A stretch of DNA of 64,000 bases, from contig NZ_JBHTCQ010000001.1 of NCBI RefSeq assembly GCF_042665525.1, positions 1,550,001-1,614,000 of the forward strand. The letters run 5' to 3'. How positions within the stretch are numbered: the stretch's first letter is position 1; the number at the start of each line of letters is the position of its first letter. Below are positions 8,249-15,794 of this stretch, piece after piece. A model generated the notes under the pieces. It was not told where the DNA came from and did not search any database. It saw only the letters and a program-made list of their open reading frames with translations. The stretch is from Allobogoriella alba (GTDB lineage: Bacteria > Actinomycetota > Actinomycetes > Actinomycetales > Actinomycetaceae). The position numbers and the translations under genes are program-made.

Positions 8249-10161
8249 GTCTGCTCCTCGCCACCCCAGCCGCGGCGCCACTCCGCGCGCCGGGCCCAGC
8301 TCTCTCGCCAGGCCGAGACGCCGCTCGCCGGCCGTCCACGGTGCGGTCGCAGGTGGGCCGTCAGAGCACGCAGTCCGGTCCCCAGGACGAGCAGGTGCAC
8401 GGCGACGTCGCCCCACGGGCGGCGCACGTGGCGCCGGTACGTGGTCGCCTCGCCGCGCAGGACGAGGGGCAGCCGGTGCGACCCGGCCGACGAGGCGCCG
8501 ACCTGGTGCCGGTAGCGGGCGTCCGGGCACAGCCGTGGTGCCCAGCCCGCGGACCGGGCCCGGAGGCACAGGTCGACGTCCTCGCCGTACAGGAAGTACG
8601 AACGGTCGAAGCCTGCGAGCTCGTCCCAGGCGGCACGGTCCACGAGCATCATCCCGCCGCTGACCGCGGAGACCTCTCGGCAGTGCTCGGTGGCGTGGTC
8701 GGCGTGCTGCGGATCGAACAGGCGCGAGCCCGGGAAGAGGCTCGACAGCCCGGTCGCGAAGCACACGGCCGACCACAGCGACGGGCGGCCCAGGAGCGAG
8801 CGCGGGTCCGTGCGGCCGTCCGGGGTGAGCGACCGACCGCCGACCAGGCCGGCGCGGGGGTGCTCGCGGGCGCACCTGAGCAGGGCCTCGACGGCGTCCG
8901 GCTCGACGACCGCGTCGGGGTTCAGGAACAGGAGCCGCCGTGCGCTCGACCGCTCGGCGCCGGCGTGGCAGCCGCGTGCGAAGCCGTCGTTGGTCTCCCG
9001 CAGCACGAGCTCGAGACGGCCGGAGACACCCCTGACGGTTCGTGCGATCGCGTCCCCGGAGGCGTTGTCGACGACGATGATGCGTGCGCCGGGTACGGAT
9101 GCCAGTGCCGTGTCCACGGCCTCCAGGCACTCGCGGACGTAGCTCGCGCTGCGGTACGTCAGCACGACGACGTCGAGATCCGCGATCGCCGGCGCCTGGA
9201 CCACGCCGCTCCGCTCGGACTCCGGTGCCGCGCCGCGACCGGCGCGTGGCTCGTGGAGGGACCGTTCGAGACGTCCGCCACGTCCCGTGTCGCGCCCCCA
9301 ACCGACGCGTCCCCGGCGCACGGCCAACCCCGCCGAGGCCTTCGCGACCGTCGTGATGCCGGCGAAGACCGTCATGGCGGGGACCAGCGAGGGCCGCGTG
9401 AGGACGGTGCGCGCCAGTCCGAGGAGGCGTGCGGCGCGTGGCGCGTCGTGCGCAGGTGCCTCCACCTGCTGGTTGCCGGCGTAGACACGACGCCGCACGC
9501 GCAGGACGTCGGCCGCCCGCGCCGGTGGCCGGACCACGACCGGTTCGGGCACGACGACCGCGCTCTGGCGCGGTACCCGGGTGGTGACGTACCGGTCGTC
9601 CGCGATGCCCTCGGGGAAGACGCCGAACCGCGTGCGTGTGGCGGCCCCGACCGCGTACGCGCCGCGACCTGCCAGCTGCTCCTGGACCCAGGGGAGCGCC
9701 TGCCAGCCCTCGTAGTAGGCGCGCGCCGCCCAGGCGGAGCCGGTCGTGTCGAGCGTTCGCGTCGGGACGGCCACGCCCGCGCCGGCGCGGATCGCGCGCA
9801 CCATGGCGCGCAGGGTCGCCGTCGGGCACCTGACGTCGGCGTCCAGGTAGATCCGGGGGAAGCCGGTGACCCACTCCTCGGCGGCGCGGATGGCGGCGAC
9901 CTTGGACGCCTCGCGGATGGAGAGGACGGTGATGGCACGGCCGAGACGGTCGGCCGCCTGACGCGCCCGCTCGGCGGTCCGGTCGGTGCACCCGTTGCAC
10001 ACGACGACGACCTCGAACTCGTCCGGGTCGGAATCGGCGAGCAGCGCGTGCAGCCCGTCGCCGACGACGGCCTCTTCGTCGTGGGCAGGGATGATGACGG
10101 ACGGACGTGGGTCGCCAGTTCGTGGGACGGCGTGGCCCACCGCGGTGAGCGTCATGATCAT
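8245..10161 (-). CDS. Double-domain GT2 glycosyltransferase
   Basis: The 638-residue protein contains two GT-A domains in tandem. The first (about 18-230) has PSVIIPAHDEEAVV, VCNGCTDRT and IYLDADVR. The second (about 330-560) has DVVVLTYRSASYV, IVVDNASGD, FLNPDAV and FLYGEDVDLCLR, similar to rhamnosyl/galactofuranosyl-type GT2 enzymes. The linker holds a short hydrophobic stretch. It overlaps genes on both sides by ATGA, so it is the middle of a coupled series. Two linked transferases could add alternate sugars of one repeat unit; that is inference. Confidence 0.85.
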   Translation of the reverse strand: MIMTLTAVGHAVPRTGDPRPSVIIPAHDEEAVVGDGLHALLADSDPDEFEVVVVCNGCTDRTAERARQAADRLGRAITVLSIREASKVAAIRAAEEWVTGFPRIYLDADVRCPTATLRAMVRAIRAGAGVAVPTRTLDTTGSAWAARAYYEGWQALPWVQEQLAGRGAYAVGAATRTRFGVFPEGIADDRYVTTRVPRQSAVVVPEPVVVRPPARAADVLRVRRRVYAGNQQVEAPAHDAPRAARLLGLARTVLTRPSLVPAMTVFAGITTVAKASAGLAVRRGRVGWGRDTGRGGRLERSLHEPRAGRGAAPESERSGVVQAPAIADLDVVVLTYRSASYVRECLEAVDTALASVPGARIIVVDNASGDAIARTVRGVSGRLELVLRETNDGFARGCHAGAERSSARRLLFLNPDAVVEPDAVEALLRCAREHPRAGLVGGRSLTPDGRTDPRSLLGRPSLWSAVCFATGLSSLFPGSRLFDPQHADHATEHCREVSAVSGGMMLVDRAAWDELAGFDRSYFLYGEDVDLCLRARSAGWAPRLCPDARYRHQVGASSAGSHRLPLVLRGEATTYRRHVRRPWGDVAVHLLVLGTGLRALTAHLRPHRGRPASGVSAWRESWARRAEWRRGWGGEEQT

Positions 10162-11552
10162 GCCGCCGGCAGGGTGTCGCTGGCCGGCAGGACCTGGGGC
10201 TGCACGACGCTGAGCGGCACGCGAACGGGTGCGACGGTGGGCGCAGCACCCCGACGGGTGGCCTGCTCGTAGGCGGCCAGCAGCGACGGGACGGAGTGCT
10301 CCCAGGACAGCAGCTCCTGGAAACGCCGCCGGCCGAGCGCACCCATCCGGGCGCGTCGACCAGGCGCCTCCAGCAGCGAGGCGATGCAGTCGGCGAGCGA
10401 CTCGGCGTCGTTGGGACGGGCGTACAGGCTGGCCTCGCCGGCAGAGACCCGGCCCTCGGTGAGGTCGAACTGGACGATCGGCTTACCGAGCGCCATGTAC
10501 TCGAGGATCTTGTTCATGGTCGAGATGTCGTTCATCTCGTTCACCTCGTCCGGGTTGACGCAGACGTCCGCCGTTGCGAGCAGGTTCCCGAGGTCCTCGT
10601 CACTGATGCGGCCGAGGAAGTCCACGTGGCCGTCCAGGCCCAGTGCGTGCACGCGGCCCTCGAGCCGCGCCCGCTCCGGGCCGGACCCGGCGAGGCAGAC
10701 CTGCATGTCGTCCCGCCCGTGCCGGTTGACGAGGACGTCGACGGCGTCGAGCAGGTGGTCCAGGCCCTCCTGGATCCCCATCACGCCCACGTAGGCGACC
10801 AGATGGCGCTTGCCACGCCGGAACGACGGGTCCACGCGCGCACCGGCGAACCGCTCGACGGTCGGCGCGGACCGCACCACGAACACGTCGTCGGGCGACA
10901 TCCGGCCCCGCTCGACCGCGATGCGCCGATAGCTCTCGTTCGTGGCGATCGAGACGGTCGCGGCGGCGAAGGTCAGCCGCTCCAGCCTCGTCATGAGCCG
11001 GACCAGCGGGTGGCTCCACGCCTTGCCCTTGGCGACCAGCAGCTCCGGGCACGCGTCGTGGTGGTCGAAGAGGAACCGCGTGCCGAAGAGGCGGAACGGC
11101 AGGGCCACCAGGAACATCAGGTCGGGTGGGTTGCACGCCTGGATGACGTCGATCCGTCCCCCCAGGTGCACCCGCACGGCGAGCGCCAGCTGCGCCGCGA
11201 ACGCGAGGGGGTACTCCACGAGGTAGCCGGCCGTCCGACGCGCCTCGACAGGGCTCGCGTAGCGGTAGATGTGCACGCCCTCGAGCACCTCGTGCGCGGT
11301 CGGGTGCTGTGCCGAACGGGGGCAGATCACGTTGACGTCGTAGCCCGCGTCGCGCAGGCTCAGCGCCTCCTGCCAGACCCGGCGGTCGAACGGGACCGCG
11401 AGGTTCTCCACGAGGATGAGGACGCGTGGCCGGCGCGGGTCGCGCTGCAGCCTGGGCGTCGTCAGCGTGGACGCCAGGAGAGCCGCAGGCGCCGAGATCA
11501 TGTGGCGGACGTGCCGGCGGAGGTCCGCCACGAGCGGCCGGCGCCTCACCAT
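10158..11552 (-). CDS. Family 4 glycosyltransferase (GT-B)
   Basis: The 464-residue enzyme has the GT-B arrangement: N-terminal acceptor domain with RVLILVENLAVPFDRRVWQE and a C-terminal Rossmann domain with LVAYVGVMGIQEGLDHLL, VCLAGSGPERARLE and NKILEYMALGKPIVQFD, the EX7E-type donor site. It is similar in kind to WcaI/WbuB-type transferases. ATG 11552 overlaps the dehydrogenase stop by 7 nt; GTG 11549 (4-nt GTGA overlap) is equally plausible. It ends in ATGA overlap with the next gene. Probable role: an early sugar transfer in exopolysaccharide assembly. Confidence 0.87.
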   Translation of the reverse strand: MVRRRPLVADLRRHVRHMISAPAALLASTLTTPRLQRDPRRPRVLILVENLAVPFDRRVWQEALSLRDAGYDVNVICPRSAQHPTAHEVLEGVHIYRYASPVEARRTAGYLVEYPLAFAAQLALAVRVHLGGRIDVIQACNPPDLMFLVALPFRLFGTRFLFDHHDACPELLVAKGKAWSHPLVRLMTRLERLTFAAATVSIATNESYRRIAVERGRMSPDDVFVVRSAPTVERFAGARVDPSFRRGKRHLVAYVGVMGIQEGLDHLLDAVDVLVNRHGRDDMQVCLAGSGPERARLEGRVHALGLDGHVDFLGRISDEDLGNLLATADVCVNPDEVNEMNDISTMNKILEYMALGKPIVQFDLTEGRVSAGEASLYARPNDAESLADCIASLLEAPGRRARMGALGRRRFQELLSWEHSVPSLLAAYEQATRRGAAPTVAPVRVPLSVVQPQVLPASDTLPAA

Positions 11553-12859
11553 GTCAGCCCCACGTAGTTCGTCGCGCCGTTGACCGGTCGTGCGACGCCG
11601 CACAGGTCGACGACGGTCTGGCCGGGGCGCACCTCCGACGTCACCTGGGCGTAGGCAGGATTGTTCTGGGTCACGACGATCACGTCCGCCTCCTCGAGCG
11701 TGTGGTGGAAGTCCTCGTCGAGGTGCTCGGCGATGTGCGGCAGCACGGTGAGGACGTACTTCCGGTTCGCGCCGATGAGGTGGCGCAGGTTGACGTGCTC
11801 GTCGTGGATGCGCACGTCGTATCCCTTGCCGAGCAGCCGCTCGGCCAGCTCGAGCGCAGGAGACTCCCGCAGGTCGTCCGTGCCCGCCTTGAAGGCGAGC
11901 CCGAGGATCGCCACCCGTCGGGCGCCGACCGCCGCGATCTTCTCGAGCGCGAGGTCCAGGTGCGCGCGATTGCTCTGCAGGATCGCCTCGAGCACGGGCA
12001 CGGCGGCACCCTGCCTGCGCGCGCGGTACGTCAGCGTGCGCAGGTCCTTCGGCAGGCAGGAGCCGCCGAAGGCGAATCCCGGGCGCAGGTAGCGGGAGGA
12101 GATGTTGAGCTTGGTGTCGGACGTGAATATCGACATCACGGCGTGGCTGTCGACGCCGTGCGCCTCGGCCACCCGGCCGATCTCGTTCGCGAACGCCACC
12201 TTCAGCGCGTGCCAGCTGTTGTCGGAGAACTTCACCAGCTCGGCCACGCGGACCGAGGTGCGCACCGTCTCGCACGCGAACGGCTGGTACAGGGTCGTGG
12301 CGACCTTCGCGGTGCGGTCGTCGTCCGCACCGATGACCGTCTTCGGTGGGGCGAGGAAATCGCTGACGGCGGTGCCCTCCCGCAGGAACTCGGGCGAGAA
12401 CGCCACGCCGAAGTCCGTGCCTGCCTTCTTGCCCGAGTGTTGCTCGAGCAGCGGAACGATCTCGCCCTCGACCGTGCCCGGCGGCACCGTGGAGGTCACG
12501 AGCACGAGTCGCCAGTCCGCCACGCCCGCGAGGGCGGCGCCGATCTGGCCGACCACGTTGAGAACGTCGTCGAGGTGGACGTCACCGTTGCGTCCGGACG
12601 GTGTACCGACCGTCACCATCACGACGTCGCTGGTGCGCACGGCCGTCGTGATGTCGTCGGTCGCCCGTAGCCGGCCCCGGTCGACGTTGGAGCCGACGAG
12701 CTCGCCGAGACCGAGCTCGCTCACCGGGCTGACACCGGCGTTGATCTGGTCGATCTTGATCGGGTTGACGTCGACCCCCACGACCGTGTGGCCGCTGTCG
12801 GCCAGGCACGCCGCAGTGACTGTCCCGACGTAACCGAGCCCAACGATGGCGACCTTCAT
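11546..12859 (-). CDS. Nucleotide-sugar 6-dehydrogenase (AlgD-like)
   Basis: At 437 residues this matches the length of GDP-mannose 6-dehydrogenase (AlgD). It oxidises a nucleotide hexose to the uronic acid in two NAD-dependent steps. Visible are the N-terminal NAD site VGLGYVGT, the linker SPEFLREGTA, and RPGFAFGGSCLPKDLR with the thiol nucleophile at Cys268, the same number as in AlgD as I recall it. UDP-glucose as substrate cannot be excluded. It is first in the minus-strand glycan run, so the pathway should contain a hexuronic acid. The ATG at 12859 follows GGGG by about 7 nt. Confidence 0.85.
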   Translation of the reverse strand: MKVAIVGLGYVGTVTAACLADSGHTVVGVDVNPIKIDQINAGVSPVSELGLGELVGSNVDRGRLRATDDITTAVRTSDVVMVTVGTPSGRNGDVHLDDVLNVVGQIGAALAGVADWRLVLVTSTVPPGTVEGEIVPLLEQHSGKKAGTDFGVAFSPEFLREGTAVSDFLAPPKTVIGADDDRTAKVATTLYQPFACETVRTSVRVAELVKFSDNSWHALKVAFANEIGRVAEAHGVDSHAVMSIFTSDTKLNISSRYLRPGFAFGGSCLPKDLRTLTYRARRQGAAVPVLEAILQSNRAHLDLALEKIAAVGARRVAILGLAFKAGTDDLRESPALELAERLLGKGYDVRIHDEHVNLRHLIGANRKYVLTVLPHIAEHLDEDFHHTLEEADVIVVTQNNPAYAQVTSEVRPGQTVVDLCGVARPVNGATNYVGLTW

Positions 12860-12964
12860 GGCAAGACCCCGCGTCCTTCCCGCTGCCGCACTCCACGGCC
12901 GCTGACGTGGAGCAGCACACCCCGACGCGGTGGCGGACGAACGGCCAACGTGACCTGAACGGGA

Positions 12965-13090
12965 GGTGAACCGACAGGGTGGTGACCGGGGTGAGGCGGG
13001 GTGAGGCGGGTGAGGCCGGCGGAGCGCACTCACCCTCGTTCACCCGGCAGGTCACCCGCTGTGGCCGGGCGCCGGGCGAACGTCGGGTGA
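12965..13090. promoter_or_regulatory. Array of GGTGA/TCACC words in a divergent intergenic region
   Basis: The 338-nt gap 12860-13197 holds no convincing gene. GGTGA occurs at 12965, 12981, 12990, 13000, 13009 and 13086, and TCACC at 13030, 13040 and 13052. Four of the GGTGA copies are spaced 9-10 nt and the TCACC copies 10-12 nt, so each set repeats about once per helical turn and the two sets face each other. This is a plausible multi-site operator controlling the dehydrogenase (minus) and the gene at 13198 (plus). Confidence 0.45.
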
Positions 13091-13197
13091 ATCGGGTCCG
13101 TTCGGTCCGGAGCCGGTGCGGATCGGCTCGTACTGTGCGCCCCAACTGTCCGGGCCACCGGCCCGTCGGACGACGCCGAGGAACTGAGGAGACTCCT

Positions 13198-14097
13198 GTG
13201 AGCATCACCCAGAACGTGGGACGCCTGGCCAACCGCGCGAAGCGGCAGGCGATCGCAACCATGGGTCCCGTCAGGAGACTGGCCGACTCCCGCCACGAGC
13301 GCCTGCTGAGGCGCTACGCCGACAGCCTTCCCGTGCTCTCCGCGGAGGACCGGGACCTGGTGGCCGAGCTCGACGCCCGGGCCGTGCGGGTCACCTCCCT
13401 CGAGGCGCTCGACCTCCCCGGAACGGCGCAGCTGTGGGACGGCCTCGAACGGCTCACCGAGGCCCTGCGGGGGAAGCCGGCGACGGCCGGCACCGTGCGA
13501 CCGGACCTCGACGAGCTTCTCGAGGAGCTGCCGGTGTGGCAGTTCGGGCTGTCCGACCGCATGCTCGACATCGCGCAGAGCTACCTCGGGATGCCTGTGC
13601 GCTACTTCGGTGCGGACGTTCGACGTGAGGTCGCCGACGGTGTCGCCAACGACGTCCGTCAGTGGCACCGGGACGTGGAGGACCGCCGGACGTTGAAGAT
13701 CCTCGTGTGGCTCAACGACGTCGACGACGACGGCGGACCGTTCGCCTACATCCCCCTCGAACGGTCGATCGAGGCCGTGGAGAGGCTGCACTACGTCGCC
13801 GGCTTCGTCAGTGACGACGCCATGCGCCGGGTCGTGCCGGAGTCCGAGTGGCGGACCTGTCCCGGACCTCGGGGCACGGCCGTGGTCGCGGACAACTGCC
13901 GGCTGCTCCACCGAGCCACTCCGCCGGAGGCCCGGGATCGCTACTCGGTGACCTTCACCTGGACCACGCGGCACCCGGTCAAGACCATGCCGCAGGAGCC
14001 GATGACGGCGGTCCAGGCCCGCCGGGCGGCCAGCGGCCTCGGCCCGCGGCAGCTCGAGTGCCTGCCGCCGGCCCTCCAGCACCAGCTGCGCACGTAG
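13198..14097 (+). CDS. Phytanoyl-CoA dioxygenase-like 2-oxoglutarate/Fe(II) enzyme
   Basis: The 299-residue protein has the facial triad spacing of non-haem iron oxygenases. WHRD supplies His157 and Asp159, LLHRATPP supplies His238, and Arg248 in RYSVTF is placed to hold 2-oxoglutarate. The cupin strands between (TLKILVWLNDVDDDGGPFAYIP) are typical of the PhyH family. GTG 13198 is chosen because GAGGAG lies about 6 nt upstream. It is divergent from the glycan run across the GGTGA array and may tailor a surface component, but the substrate is unknown. Confidence 0.8.
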   Translation: MSITQNVGRLANRAKRQAIATMGPVRRLADSRHERLLRRYADSLPVLSAEDRDLVAELDARAVRVTSLEALDLPGTAQLWDGLERLTEALRGKPATAGTVRPDLDELLEELPVWQFGLSDRMLDIAQSYLGMPVRYFGADVRREVADGVANDVRQWHRDVEDRRTLKILVWLNDVDDDGGPFAYIPLERSIEAVERLHYVAGFVSDDAMRRVVPESEWRTCPGPRGTAVVADNCRLLHRATPPEARDRYSVTFTWTTRHPVKTMPQEPMTAVQARRAASGLGPRQLECLPPALQHQLRT

Positions 14098-14132
14098 GCG
14101 TCACGTGTGAGGTGGCCGACGCGGCTGCCGCT

Positions 14133-14161
14133 TTCACAGGTCCCGCTCGGGCGGCTAACAT
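14133..14161 (+). promoter_or_regulatory. Promoter of rplY-pth
   Basis: TTCACA (14133-14138), a 17-nt spacer and TAACAT (14156-14161) form a good sigma-70-type promoter. The predicted transcript starts near 14168 and has a leader of about 143 nt, which contains a bulged hairpin CCGGACGGG/CCCTCCGG. The region 14098-14310 shows no gene. Confidence 0.55.
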
Positions 14162-14310
14162 GGTGAGGTTGCCTCGGCGAGGGATGCCGGACGGGTGAGG
14201 AACGCCCTCCGGTTCCGTGATCGACGCGGTGGTGCCCTCGGGTCGCCGTCCGCGCCACGGCCCCGCGCTGAGGCCAGCCGCCCAGTGCCGCACAACCCGA
14301 GGAGACTTCC

Positions 14311-14982
14311 GTGGCCGACGACCGGATCAAGCTGACCGCTTCCGTGCGGACCGAGTTCGGCAAGGGGGCCGCCCGCCGCTCCCGGCGCGCCGGACTCATC
14401 CCCGCCGTGCTGTACGGGCACGGCGAGGCTCCGCAGCACCTCGCGCTGCCCAGCCACGACACCTTCCTGATCGTCAAGGACCACGCCAACGCGCTCGTCA
14501 CCCTGGACATCGAGGGCAAGGAGCAGATGGCCCTCGTCAAGGACGTCCAGCGTGACCCGGTGAAGCGGGACATCGAGCACCTCGACCTGCTCATCGTGCG
14601 GCGCGGCGAGAAGGTCACGGTCGACGTCCCGGTGCACGTCGAGGGCGAGTCCGCTCCGGGCACCATCCACCAGGTGGAGCTGCAGACGATCACCCTCACC
14701 GTTCCCGCGACCGACATCCCCGAGAGCATCACGGTCAGCGTCGAGGGCCTGGAGGAGGGCTCCATCATCCGCGTCGGTGACATCGCAGCACCGCAGGGTG
14801 CCGTCATCGACACCGACCCGGAGTGGGGCGTCGTCGTCATCTCCGTTCCTCGTGTCGCGGCGGAGGACCTCGAGACCCCGTCGGACGAGGACGAGGAGGC
14901 CGCCGAGGCGGAGGAGACCGAGGGCGAGGAGTCGGCCGAGGACGGCGAGGGTGGCGAGTCGTCGGAGTCCGACGAGTCCTGA
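14311..14982 (+). CDS. rplY: 50S ribosomal protein L25/Ctc (bL25)
   Basis: The 223-residue protein is the long Ctc-type L25 that binds 5S rRNA. The N-terminal L25 domain (about 5-95, RTEFGKGAARRSRRAGLIPAVLYG) is followed by the Ctc beta domain (about 100-185). The last 35 or so residues are almost purely acidic with Ser, and are longer than the minimal family length. GTG 14311 follows GAGGAG at about 6 nt. It is 94 nt upstream of pth, the usual actinobacterial pairing. Confidence 0.95.
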   Translation: MADDRIKLTASVRTEFGKGAARRSRRAGLIPAVLYGHGEAPQHLALPSHDTFLIVKDHANALVTLDIEGKEQMALVKDVQRDPVKRDIEHLDLLIVRRGEKVTVDVPVHVEGESAPGTIHQVELQTITLTVPATDIPESITVSVEGLEEGSIIRVGDIAAPQGAVIDTDPEWGVVVISVPRVAAEDLETPSDEDEEAAEAEETEGEESAEDGEGGESSESDES

Positions 14983-15076
14983 CCGGCCGTGGCGTGACCC
15001 GGCCCGTCGTCGAGCGCGGCATGTGCTCGCTCCGCCTCGCCCGGTGCGATCATGACCGCACGCGGAGGGGAGCAGC

Positions 15077-15667
15077 ATGAGTCCGTGGCTCGTCGTCGGG
15101 CTGGGAAACCCCGGACCTCGGTACGCCGGCAACCGGCACAATGTCGGCCAGATGGTGCTGGACGTGGTCGCCGACCGAGCCGGCGCCTCCTTCACGCGGC
15201 ACAAGGGCCGAGCCCAGGTTCTCGACGGCCGGCTGGGCACGCTGGCCGGGGGCGCCCCGGGCCCCCGCGTGATCCTTGCCAAGCCGGAGTCGTACATGAA
15301 TCTCTCCGGCGGGCCGGTCGCCGCGCTCGCGACGTTCTACGGGATCGAGCCCGAACGGCTGCTCGTGATCCACGACGAGCTCGACTTCCCGGCGGAGACG
15401 CTGCGCCTGAAGCGCGGCGGTGGTGAGGGCGGCCACAACGGTCTACGGGCGATCAGCCAGTCGCTCGGCACACGGGACTACGGGCGGCTCCGCGTGGGCA
15501 TCGGGCGTCCGCCCGGCCGGATGGACCCGGCGGAGTACGTGCTCCGTGACTTCTCGGCCGCGGAGCGCGCCGGGCTCGATGTCACCCTGCAGCAGGCGGC
15601 AGACGTTGTCGAGGACGTCGTGACGCTCGGTCTCGACGAGGCGCGGCAGCGGCTGCACGCGGCCTGA
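15077..15667 (+). CDS. pth: Peptidyl-tRNA hydrolase
   Basis: The 196-residue cytosolic enzyme releases peptides from prematurely dropped peptidyl-tRNA. VVGLGNPGPRYAGNRHNVGQM carries the catalytic His21 and the neighbouring Asn; later motifs KPESYMNLSG, VIHDELDFP and GGGEGGHNGLRAI are diagnostic. ATG 15077 has GGAGGGGAGCAGC directly upstream. Length and motif order are normal. Confidence 0.97.
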   Translation: MSPWLVVGLGNPGPRYAGNRHNVGQMVLDVVADRAGASFTRHKGRAQVLDGRLGTLAGGAPGPRVILAKPESYMNLSGGPVAALATFYGIEPERLLVIHDELDFPAETLRLKRGGGEGGHNGLRAISQSLGTRDYGRLRVGIGRPPGRMDPAEYVLRDFSAAERAGLDVTLQQAADVVEDVVTLGLDEARQRLHAA

Positions 15668-15676
15668 GGGGCTCCT

Positions 15677-15760
15677 CTCACCCTCGACGGTGCCCGCCTC
15701 ACCCTCGACGGTGCCCGCCTCACCCTCGGGAATCACCCTCCCTGCCGGGGCTTTTCACCC
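15677..15760. repeat. 21-bp tandem repeat with TCACCCTC words
   Basis: A 21-bp unit (CTCACCCTCGACGGTGCCCGC) occurs at 15677-15697 and 15698-15718, with a partial third copy. The word TCACCCT starts at 15678, 15699, 15720, 15733 and 15755, mostly 21-22 nt apart, about two helical turns. It lies between the pth stop and the LamG protein start and resembles the words at 12965-13090. Confidence 0.6.
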
Positions 15761-15794
15761 TGCGAGGCGCTGGTAGAAGCTCTCGGCCCGGGCC

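Noticed and set aside
8341..10272. 643-codon plus-strand frame
   Set aside because: Antisense to the double GT2 gene, which has clear motifs; GC-rich codon bias opens such mirror frames.
14098..14310. Small gene between the dioxygenase and rplY
   Set aside because: Short frames there have poor codon bias and no ribosome site; a promoter and leader explain the gap.
15677..15760. CRISPR-like direct repeats
   Set aside because: The 21-bp copies are contiguous without spacers, so this is a short tandem repeat, not an array.
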